From Chelativorans sp. (GTDB lineage Bacteria > Pseudomonadota > Alphaproteobacteria > Rhizobiales > Rhizobiaceae), in contig NZ_JAPSLH010000028.1 of assembly GCF_031180965.1 (NCBI RefSeq), positions 1 through 57,926 of the forward strand: 57,926 nt of DNA, in the 5' to 3' direction. The notes beneath the pieces are model-generated. The model was not told the DNA's origin, made no database searches, and was given only the letters and a program-made list of their open reading frames with translations. Below are positions 34,399-43,000 of the stretch, in pieces; positions within the stretch are counted from its first letter, which is position 1; every line of letters begins with the position of its first letter. Both the position numbers and the translations under genes were made by a program.

Positions 34399-37011
34399 CT
34401 ACCATTGCATGCGAAAGCCAACCGTGCCGGTGATCGAGTGGCTATCGCCGAAGTTCTCCAGGCTCGTCTTCGCCAGCGCCTCGCCGTAGAGGGAGTATTT
34501 GTCGTCGGCAAAGTTGAGCGAGCCGCCGATGCCAAGACCGCCCCAGAGCGCATCGTCCTCGCTCTCGATATCCGCTCCCGCGACATCCACATTCGAGCCG
34601 CCGTCGAAGTCATAGTAGAGGTTGGCGATGCCGTAGAAATGCGAGCGGTTGATGCTGCCGCCCGAGCCCTGCCACTCGGCCTGGCGGTCGAGCGTGATGC
34701 CGAGGCGCCCGACGAGGTTCTCGGCTCTGTCCAGCGACACATCCGCCCCGAAGGCATCGGTGAAGTCGTCGAACTCCACGGCCGAATAGGTGAGCTGCGC
34801 CTGCGGGGTGGTTGCCCAGGCCGGCGTCAGCGCAATCCGCTTGCCTGTTTCGAGGCTGAGCGCATAGCCCACACCCTCATTGCCGTCCTCCAGCACCAGC
34901 CCGGCCGTGCTGGATTCAAGATCGCTGTCGAACCAGGTCACCTGCCCCTGGCCGTCCACATAGAAGCCGTTGTCGGCATACCAGGTGAGCGTGCCGCCTG
35001 CGCCATAGCCGGAGCCTTCGATGGAGCCGTTGCCGTGGACCGAGGCGACATCGGCCGAGAAGGTGCCGTAATGCAGGCTCACCCCACCGATGAGATCGCC
35101 CGCGCCGAGATCGGCGACCGGAATGTCGATGCCGGCCTTGAACTTCCAGCTCGACAGATCGTAGTCGGCGCCGGTCGTGCTGGTCTCCGGCTCGAAGCTG
35201 CCGCCGAAGCCGCGCAGTTCCGCCCAGATGCCGAGCTGCCTCTGAGCCACCGTCTCTTCCGACACCGCGTCAGCGCCCTCGGCGACGACGGTCCACTGCC
35301 GGTTGCCCACACGCTGCTGGAGTGAGCCGATGTCGATGAAGCCGAGCAGAGCGCCGGCATAGGCCTCGTAGAGCGGCACGCCTGGCTGGTAGAGTGGCGG
35401 CTCTGGCTCCGGTTCAGGCTCGCGCTCCAAAACAGAGCGCAGATACCAATCGCCGTCGGCGGGATCGCTGGTGCTGCCCTGGTATAACCGGTAGGCGTAA
35501 GCGCCGGCAACGACGGCAGGATCACCCTGGAACTCGTAGTCGCTTACCAGCGAGAAAACGCCGTTCGAGGCGCCGCCCACCTGAATTATGCGAATGCCCT
35601 CCACGGTCGGCGCACCAGTTCCGCCGAGATTGATCACATCCACGTTCGTGCTGCCGGAAGTACCGCCGGTGATCACGAGAAGGTCAGTTGGCGAAGTATC
35701 GCCGCCGAGTTCCGTCTGGATTTGCAGGACGCCTCGATCGGAATGAAAATCCCCGTCAATAGTCAATGAGCCTATCCCATTGACTCCAGGCGCGATGACA
35801 GCACCCTCAGGAGCCTGAACTGTCGGCCCGTAGAGAATTACCGATCCGACCGTACCAATGCCGGCAAGGGTCCCGCTATAGTTAGTGAGAGGCACGTCCC
35901 CAAGGTCAGACCCTGCGGACATCATCAAAGTCCCGTCGTAAATGGCCCATGGAGCCGGTTGGTTGGTTGCCTGGCCTGTTATGGTCCACGTGCTGCTGCC
36001 GGTCTTCTGAAGGTACTCGAAGCCCCGATACTGCTCCGTCCTTCCAATTGAAGAAACGTCAAACGTGCCGTTCCCGCTCCCGCCAAGGCGGAAGCTGTCA
36101 GCTGACCCGTTTGCTTCGACGTTCCCGCGAATTGTCGATCCATCATGGATTTCGAGAAGGTTTAGGCCACTGGTGAAGGTGATCGCGTTGGCTCGACTAC
36201 TTTCGACACCAGCGAAGCCGCCTGCAAACCCGCCGGAAACGGAGCCGCCCGATAGGATCGATAAGAAGAGATCGTGGCCGAATATGCCGGCTCCTCCCGC
36301 CGCGATTTGGCTCTGGGGCGCAATGAATGGAGCTGACCCTCGTGCTCCCCCGTCGCCACCCGCGATTTGGGCGGCAACTCCGAAGGTCGCGCCATTGGTC
36401 AAATAGAGGCCAACTCCGCCGGTCCCGCCATCCCCTGGGCGGTTTCTGGCGGAGTTTCCTCCCGCACCGCCATTTCCGCCGTGAACATCCGAGGATAGAA
36501 TCCCGAGATAGCCAATACCAGTGACTACGGCGCCGTATGCGCCTGCCCCACCCCCGCCCCCATCGCCAAATTCTCCGCTGCCACCGCGACCGCCGTCTCC
36601 GCCCTGAACACTGCCCATTGGCAAGGCATCTCCGACGTAGCCGTGTGCGCCACCACCGCCTCCGGCCCCGCCCCCGGCGAGGAAGATGGGGCTAGCATCC
36701 TGGCCATTCGATCCCGATTCGCCCGGCAATGCACCGCCTGCGCCTCCAAAGGCAGAAGGGTTACCAGCGCTAAGGCCGCCCCGTCCTCCTACTACGCCAG
36801 AACCGCCCCCACCTCCGCCTCCTCCATAGGTGATATCTCCAAAATCGTCCCCCGCCTCACCTGGGCCAAGGATGCTGTCAGCGCCGCCGTGGTCACCGTA
36901 TTCGCCCCCGCTTCCCGCCCCGCCATCGGCGCGGAGCGGCGTGGCGCTCACAATCACAATGGCAGTACCGGCGCCCAGGCACCAAATTGCTCGTTTCCAG
37001 CCCTGCGACAT
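34399..37011 (-). CDS. Autotransporter with glycine-rich passenger (870 aa)
   Basis: A complete type V secreted protein. ATG 37011 is chosen because it gives a signal peptide (about 26 residues, ending PLRA) and follows a G-rich stretch; the frame is open to 37101. Residues about 27-230 are strongly glycine-rich with GGAGG and GGGGG runs, then a short beta-rich passenger and the pertactin-like linker (GDWYLRS near residue 535). A short Pro-Glu spacer follows, then a barrel of about 290 residues ending QW, the aromatic terminus needed for BAM. The passenger is closest to the gene at the left window edge. The barrel is almost identical to that of the gene ending at 40058, so this protein looks like a chimera. 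Confidence 0.92.
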   Translation of the reverse strand: MSQGWKRAIWCLGAGTAIVIVSATPLRADGGAGSGGEYGDHGGADSILGPGEAGDDFGDITYGGGGGGGGSGVVGGRGGLSAGNPSAFGGAGGALPGESGSNGQDASPIFLAGGGAGGGGGAHGYVGDALPMGSVQGGDGGRGGSGEFGDGGGGGAGAYGAVVTGIGYLGILSSDVHGGNGGAGGNSARNRPGDGGTGGVGLYLTNGATFGVAAQIAGGDGGARGSAPFIAPQSQIAAGGAGIFGHDLFLSILSGGSVSGGFAGGFAGVESSRANAITFTSGLNLLEIHDGSTIRGNVEANGSADSFRLGGSGNGTFDVSSIGRTEQYRGFEYLQKTGSSTWTITGQATNQPAPWAIYDGTLMMSAGSDLGDVPLTNYSGTLAGIGTVGSVILYGPTVQAPEGAVIAPGVNGIGSLTIDGDFHSDRGVLQIQTELGGDTSPTDLLVITGGTSGSTNVDVINLGGTGAPTVEGIRIIQVGGASNGVFSLVSDYEFQGDPAVVAGAYAYRLYQGSTSDPADGDWYLRSVLEREPEPEPEPPLYQPGVPLYEAYAGALLGFIDIGSLQQRVGNRQWTVVAEGADAVSEETVAQRQLGIWAELRGFGGSFEPETSTTGADYDLSSWKFKAGIDIPVADLGAGDLIGGVSLHYGTFSADVASVHGNGSIEGSGYGAGGTLTWYADNGFYVDGQGQVTWFDSDLESSTAGLVLEDGNEGVGYALSLETGKRIALTPAWATTPQAQLTYSAVEFDDFTDAFGADVSLDRAENLVGRLGITLDRQAEWQGSGGSINRSHFYGIANLYYDFDGGSNVDVAGADIESEDDALWGGLGIGGSLNFADDKYSLYGEALAKTSLENFGDSHSITGTVGFRMQW

Positions 37012-37435
37012 GTGATGTGCCCCCAATCGTTCCGTGGAAGGTTCACTTACATTTGCGTGGGTGCAAGTACGTGATTGCCCACGGAGGCGGATTTCGCGCA
37101 AATGTTGCAGGCAGGTGACATGGCATCGCGCAAAGGCCCTGGCCTGAGCCAGTGGGATGGTAGGGGTGACTGAAAGGCGACCGGGAAAGGTCTTCCTCCT
37201 AACCGTGAATCAGCCGAAAGGTTTCGCGTCGGCGGAAGCGTGTGACGCGTCGCGGAGGCTGGCAAATGCGTTGACGCAGGGCGGTCTGATCGTTAGCTTT
37301 GTCGCGTCTAAAACAGGTTAGGTTCGGGAAGGTTGGCCCGGCCCCCGCTTGGCGGGTCCTTCCGTCACTAAAGGTGACGGCCCAAGACTATCAAGGCGTA
37401 CGCATGGTGCGGACGCCGATAGGAAGGGTATGGCC
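37012..37435 (+). other. Gene-free leader with nested hairpins
   Basis: On the plus strand GGAAGG (37327-37332) pairs with CCTTCC (37358-37363), enclosing an inner CCCGC/GCGGG hairpin. GTCAC/GTGAC (37364-37378) follows at once. This compact structure lies about 60 bases before the VOC gene and would be in its 5' leader. It does not match a riboswitch class I recognise. The rest is the upstream region of the minus-strand autotransporter. Confidence 0.45.
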
Positions 37436-37858
37436 ATGAAACCACGTATTTCCGTTCTCACGCTCGCTGTCTCCAATCTTGAAAAATCGCTTTCCTTTTA
37501 CCGCGATGGGCTGGGTTTCCCCACCCAGGGCATCATCGGGCGGGAATTTGAGCATGGCGCGGTTGCATTCTTCGATCTCCAGAGCGGTCTGAAGCTCGCC
37601 ATCTGGACGCAGGATGACCTTGTCCATGACACCGGATTGCCCAAGCAGCCGATCTGCAGCACCGCCAGCAGCATCGGGCATAATGTTCTGCGACGCGAGG
37701 ACGTGGATGACATCATGCGCAAGGCCCGGCTTGCTGGCGCACAGGTTATCAAGGCACCGCAGGATACGTTCTATGGCGGGTACGCAGGCTATTTTACTGA
37801 TCCTGACGGACACCTTTGGGAAATAGTCTGGAACCCCCAAATGCTGCCATCGGACTGA
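37436..37858 (+). CDS. VOC (glyoxalase/bleomycin-resistance) superfamily protein
   Basis: A 140-residue metal-dependent enzyme of the vicinal oxygen chelate fold with two beta-alpha-beta-beta-beta modules. The first opens RISVLTLAVSNLEKSLSFYRDGLGF, the second contains GHNVLRREDVDDIMRKARLAGA. Metal ligands are probably in HGAVAFFD and the C-terminal DPDGHLWEIVWNP (His/Glu). ATG 37436 has AGGAAGG about eight bases upstream; ATG 37430 is also in frame. The substrate is unknown; relatives include glyoxalases, antibiotic-resistance proteins and dioxygenases. Its leader has stable hairpins that may regulate it. Confidence 0.88.
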   Translation: MKPRISVLTLAVSNLEKSLSFYRDGLGFPTQGIIGREFEHGAVAFFDLQSGLKLAIWTQDDLVHDTGLPKQPICSTASSIGHNVLRREDVDDIMRKARLAGAQVIKAPQDTFYGGYAGYFTDPDGHLWEIVWNPQMLPSD

Positions 37859-38297
37859 GGTCACGCCTCACAGAACTGCGAGCGCGCCAGTTAGCTCATA
37901 AAACGCCGTAGCGCCCTCGTCTTCGAATAGCACCCGATCCGCCACCATCACGCGAACCAACATATCGTCATCCCTTCGGTGCGGCGGATACCTGTCGCCG
38001 CAGGTTTTTGATCTCGTGGCCGACTGGGGCAGAGATATGCCGCAAGAGACAATCGCAGAGGTTGTGCAGGCATTGAACCTTTTTGATCCTGTGCCGCCGA
38101 CACACCATTGATCTAGGAAGGCTTGCAACCTCCCCGACGGTAAGGCATCGTCCGTCGATCCGGGAAACGTGCCGTTCGAGAACAAGGTGATCCCGAATAG
38201 TACAGTCGCCCCTAGCAGATGCTTTGCCTTTATACGTTGCAAGGCATTAGGGGCAGAGCTACCAACAATTCTCGAAACAACTGCTGGGGCGCACTCT
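37859..38297. other. Stretch without a supported gene
   Basis: Two short protein-like tails are visible on opposite strands. A plus-strand frame ends near 38111 (QVFDLVADWGRDMPQETIAE then NLFDPVPPTHH). A minus-strand frame ends at 37868 (MLVRVMVADRVLFEDEGATA). Neither has a convincing start, so I read both as relics. Confidence 0.3.
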
Positions 38298-38582
38298 ATG
38301 ATCGGAAGGGCAAGGCAGCCGTGGATTCTCAACACGGCGACCAGCGTCGCGGCATTATGTGCTCCGATGGGAGCAGCGCATGCGGCATCTTTCCTGGTGA
38401 CGAACGAAGCTCAGCTGGCAGCCGCGATTTCCACGGCTAACTCCAATGGCGAAGCCAATACCATCATCTTCACCGCGGCCCTGGACACGCCGGCGACCCT
38501 GAACGCCAAAGCCCGCCGGCCGAGGCTCGCGGGGCGAAAGGTGTGGCTGAAATCACGTTGGAACCAGGCTGGCTCGGATTAG
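38298..38582 (+). pseudogene. N-terminal fragment of an autotransporter
   Basis: From ATG 38298 the product begins with a good signal peptide ending GAAHA before ASFLVTNEAQL. It continues AAAISTANSNGEANTIIFTAALD, the usual first turn of a beta-helix autotransporter passenger. After about 65 residues it turns basic and unlike any passenger and stops at 38582. Repeats, linker and barrel are missing. It is the only autotransporter relic on the plus strand here. Probably the leftover of a deletion or rearrangement between the flanking autotransporter genes. Confidence 0.65.
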
Positions 38583-38887
38583 TTGTCGCCCTTCAGCAAA
38601 CTGGAGGGGCATATCTTGAAATCGCTAGACGAGCTAAACTCCAGATCAGCGAGTGTTCCGCCGTCTCGGTCCGCGGCGGAAACATCGGCGACCACGCAAT
38701 CGAAACGATACGATCTCGTCTTGATCCCACAGACAATTGGCTCGTGTGGGATAACCTCCATGATGCACCGGCGGACCGACAGCCGTTGCGAATGATGTGG
38801 GTCAGATTCTCCGCAAAGGAGCCGCCCAACCGCGCGTCGCAGGGGCTAGGCTCCGACTGAAGCTGAATGGTAGTGAAGAGGAGCACT
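38583..38887. other. Stretch without a supported gene
   Basis: Overlapping short frames occur on both strands, but none has a good ribosome-binding site together with protein-like composition. It separates the autotransporter fragment from the hydrolase and may hold rearrangement debris. Confidence 0.3.
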
Positions 38888-39922
38888 ATGAGGAGACGGA
38901 TGATGGCGCTTCATAGAATCTTGGTCTCGGCGGTGGTACCGCTAGTGCTGGCAGGTGGCGATGCACGCTCGGCAGATTCCACTCAAGGCTCCGCGGCCAG
39001 CGCGAGCGAGACTGCCGGGCAAACGACCGCCCCTTTGCCACCCACCCGCACGGGGTATGCCGATGTCGAGGGCGGACGAATTTTCTATCAGGTCTATGGT
39101 GATCTGAACTCGGGAAAAACGCCGCTTCTAGTGCTACATGGCTCGTTCATGTGGGGAGACACCATGCTCCCGTTCGTCGAGCCGTTTGTTGCCAGCCGCC
39201 CCGTAATCACCATCGACGCTCGCGGTCATGGCCGCACGGGCGACCTCCCCGGCTCCATCACCTACGAACTGATGGCTGACGATGCAGCGGCTGTTTTAGC
39301 GGCATTGGACGTGCCGAGCGCCGACGTGCTGGGTTATTCAATGGGCGGCACCACCGCAATCTTTATGGCGATTCGGCATCCAGAGCGGGTGGGCAAGCAG
39401 ATCATCGTCTCCGGTCCGTCGCGGCGTGACGGCTGGTACCCCGAAGTCCTCGAGGCGATGGAGCAAGTGACGCCTGAGATGTTCGCCGGCACGCCCATTG
39501 AAGATGGATATCGGCGACTTTCGCCCACCCCGAACGAATTTGCTACCTTCATCAGCGAGGTCACCGCCCTGGAAGAGGCGAACTACGAGAGCTCAAACGA
39601 TGCGATCCGCGGGATCGACGACAAGACTATGATTATCGCTGGGGACGCGGACGGAGTGGAACTGCAGCACGCCATTGAACTGTTCGAACTGCGCGGCGGC
39701 GGAGACCGGCAGGCAGCGGCTCGGGGTTTCCTTGCAGGGGCGCCGCGTGCGCGCTTGGCTATACTGCCGGCCACATCGCACATCGGCATCATGGCCGAGG
39801 CGGAGCGGATCGCCGCCTTGGCCATGCCGTTCCTAGACGATCGCGGACCTCCTCGGGCCACAGGTTTCTTCGAGGGGATGGACGTACCGTCCGGCCAGAC
39901 ACCCGCTGCCGGGGACCGCTGA
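38888..39922 (+). CDS. Secreted alpha/beta hydrolase
   Basis: A 344-residue exported hydrolase. ATG 38888 follows AGAGGAG and starts a signal peptide (LVSAVVPLVLAGGDARSA). The fold is the alpha/beta-hydrolase type: HG oxyanion loop in LLVLHGSFMWGDTM, DARGHGRT, then the nucleophile elbow LGYSMGGTTA (Ser). The acid is probably in IIAGDADGVE, and the His in LPATSHIGIMAE. Esterase, lipase or lactonase activity is possible; an acyl-homoserine-lactonase role would fit the nearby quorum genes but is speculative. No neighbour on the same strand forms an operon with it. Confidence 0.88.
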   Translation: MRRRMMALHRILVSAVVPLVLAGGDARSADSTQGSAASASETAGQTTAPLPPTRTGYADVEGGRIFYQVYGDLNSGKTPLLVLHGSFMWGDTMLPFVEPFVASRPVITIDARGHGRTGDLPGSITYELMADDAAAVLAALDVPSADVLGYSMGGTTAIFMAIRHPERVGKQIIVSGPSRRDGWYPEVLEAMEQVTPEMFAGTPIEDGYRRLSPTPNEFATFISEVTALEEANYESSNDAIRGIDDKTMIIAGDADGVELQHAIELFELRGGGDRQAAARGFLAGAPRARLAILPATSHIGIMAEAERIAALAMPFLDDRGPPRATGFFEGMDVPSGQTPAAGDR

Positions 39923-39990
39923 GCAACTCGAAATTAAGGGTGGTCGATTCAGCAGCGGCGAGCAATACTCACCCGCCACTGTGGATCAAC

Positions 39991-40024
39991 AAATAAAAAG
40001 CCCCGCTGGCCGGAGCCAGCGGGG
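39991..40024 (-). terminator. Intrinsic terminator of the 2,045-residue autotransporter
   Basis: On the minus strand CCCCGCTGGC pairs with GCCAGCGGGG across a short loop and is followed by CTTTTTATT, about 35 bases after the stop. It is closely related to the terminator at 34334-34365. Confidence 0.85.
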
Positions 40025-40057
40025 CATGGGGCGGTCACAATGGGGTAATGACGCGCC

Positions 40058-43000
40058 CTACCATTGCATGCGGAAGCCGACCGTGCCGGTGATCGAGTGG
40101 CTATCGCCGAAGTTCTCCAAGCTCGTCTTCGCCAGCGCCTCGCCATAGAGGGAGTATTTGTCCTCGGCGAAGTTGAGCGAGCCGCCGACGCCAAGACCGC
40201 CCCAGAGCGCATCGTCCTCGCTCTCGATATCCGCTCCCGCGACATCCACATTCGAGCCGCCGTCGAAGTCGTAGTAGAGATTGGCGATGCCGTAGAAATG
40301 CGAGCGGTTGATGCTGCCGGACGAACCCTGCCACTCGGCCTGGCGGTCGAGCGTGATGCCGAGGCGCCCGACGAGGTTCTCGGCGCTGTCCAGCGACACA
40401 TCCGCCCCGAAGGCATCGGTGAAGTCGTCGAACTCCACGGCCGAATAGGTGAGCTGCGCCTGCGGGGTGGTTGCCCAGGCCGGCGTCAGCGCGATCCGCT
40501 TGCCTGTTTCGAGGCTGAGCACGTAGCCCACGCCCTCATTGCCGTCCTCCAGCGTCAGCCCGGCCGTGCTGGATTCAAGATCGCTGTCGAACCAGGTCAC
40601 CTGCGCCTGGCCGTCCACATAGAAGCCGTTGTCGGCATACCAGGTGAGCGTGCCGCCTGCGCCATAGCCGGAGCCTTCGATGGACCCGTCGCCATGGATG
40701 GAGGCGACGTCGGCCGAGAAGGTGCCGTAATGCAGGCTCAAACCGCCGATGAGATCGCCCGCGCCGACATCGGCGATCGGAATGTCGATGCCGGCCTTGA
40801 ACTTCCAGCTCGACAGATCGTAGTCGGCGCCCGTCGTGCTGGTCTCCGGCTCGAAGCTCCCGCCGAAGCCACGCAGTTCCGCCCAGATGCCGAGTTGCCT
40901 CTGAGCCACCGTCTCTTCCGAGATCGCGTCAGCGCCCTCGGCGACGACGGTCCACTGCCGGTTGCCCACGCGCTGCTGCAGCGTACCGATGTCGATGAAG
41001 CCGAGCAGAGCGCCGGCATAGGCTTCATAGAGCGGCACGCCCGCCTGATAGAGTAGACCACCTGGTTCCGGCTCCGGCTCTGGCTCCGGTTCGGGCTCCG
41101 GTTGGGGCTCTGGCTCCGGCTCGGGCTCAGGTTCTGGTTCCGGCTCGAGCTCCGGGTCATAAACGGAACGCAAGTACCAATCCCCATCGCCAGGATCGCT
41201 CACGCCACCCTGGTACAGCCGGTAAGCATAAGCCCCCGCCACGACTGCCTGCGCGCCCTGGAACACGTAGTCACCCACAAGTGAGAAAGCACCGTCGGAA
41301 GCACCCTCCACCTGAATGATGCGAATTCCTTCGACTGTCGGCGCTCCGGTGCCGCCAAGATTCGTCACGTCCACGTAAGCTGTCCCGGAGGAGTTACCGT
41401 TGATGACAAGAAGGTCGGTGGGCGACGCGTCGCCTCCCAGTTCCGTCTCGATCGCAATCAGACCGCCATTGCCGAAATAATGACCGTCGATGGTGAGCGT
41501 TCCGATGGACCTGCCCGGCGCGATGGTTCCCCCGTGATGCGTTGTCGTCCCGACAGTGCCGATGCCCTCAAGTTTGCCGCCACCGAGTATGGCGAGCGAG
41601 CCACCGAGCATTCCGTTTGCCACCAGAGTCGCACCAATAAGCTCAGCTGTCCCTTTGAATCCAGAATTATCGCCGGTGAGCTCGACCACGCCGCCGCCGA
41701 TCACCGCGAGAGTGCCCGAACCGGAAATGGTGCCCCCATAGCTGCCGGCATAATCCTGGTCTAAGGCGAACATCGCCCCGGACGAGAGTTCTAGATCACC
41801 AGCAAAACGATCCGTCGCGGAGATGAGCTTGCCTTGTTTCACACTCCAGTCCAAGGTGGAAAGGCCGCGAAGCGTGAGCGCGCCGACACCACGCTTCACC
41901 ATTCGGCCGTCCGTGCCGGACAGGCCGGCGATGTCCCCCGCGAATTCGCCATCCCTGAGCTGCTCAAATACAGTCGTGCCAGCATTGGCGATGTCCCCGC
42001 GGATGGACAAGTCATCACCAATCAGCGTACCGGCAGAAACGGCAGTGCCACCCATATAGCCGTTGGTGCCCGCCAAAACCAAGGTGCCAAGATCGGATTT
42101 GACGAGTTGACTTGCACCTCTCAGGCTCGACGTGATTGTCGCAGTCATGCCAGCACCCGCATTGGAACCGTCGCCGACACGGATTACCGTCCTACTGCCC
42201 TCGCCCTCGAGGTCGATTGACGCGCCTTCAACTCGATAGCCGTCGGCCGTGAACTGCATGCCGGTTACCGACACGGCCTGGCTCTCTACCGTTACGGTTC
42301 CGGCAGTGCCCTGGAACACGGCAAAGGACGGCATCGGTTGATAGGGCCCGTTGAACTTGCCCGTCGAGTCGGTCCAATTTCGGCCCGCAAGCGTCCATGA
42401 GCCGGAGCCCCCGTCGATTGACGTGTTATCGTGCTTAGAGCTGTCGCTTCCGTCCCAAAAGGTCAGCACGGCTCCATCGGTGGAAATTAGGTTTACTTGA
42501 CCAGCCACCGCGTCCTGCAGAGTTAAGTCCGCAGCGTCAATGCCAGCCGGCCTTGCGCCGATCGAGAATCCGAGATTTGTAAGCCGACCCCCATAATCGA
42601 ACAGCCGGTAGACGCCAGCGCCAAAGCCGCCCGCGTCCGCAACGTTCAGTGCACCGTTAAGTACGAGGTCTCCGGACACGTGGAAAGGGCCTGTTTGGTT
42701 GCCCGGCCTACCAAGCGCGACAGCCGTTGACGAGCTGCTGCCGAGGGTGAGCGATCCCATGGACAATGTCACACCTTGTCGCCCGGTCAGCGTGCCGCCA
42801 TCGGCGATCGTTACCGCCCCGCCGATCTCGCCTGAGCCGTCGAGGGTCGCAGCCGCGGCGACGGTGAGGTCACCGCCAAGCTTTCCGTTGACGGTGAGCT
42901 TCCCGCCGAGCACTTCGGACATTCCGATGAAGGTTGAACTATCTCCAGTGAGCGAGGTGGTGCCACTCCCGGTTTTTGTGAAGCGGCCGGTGCCCGACAG

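Noticed and set aside
34390-35325. Plus-strand frame of 311 codons, repeated at 40064-41056 (330 codons)
   Set aside because: Both are antisense to the duplicated barrel domains; their likeness only reflects the duplication.
37868-38335. A 155-codon minus-strand frame
   Set aside because: Only its last 31 residues look protein-like. It overlaps the opposite-strand signal peptide of the autotransporter fragment and has no clear ribosome site.
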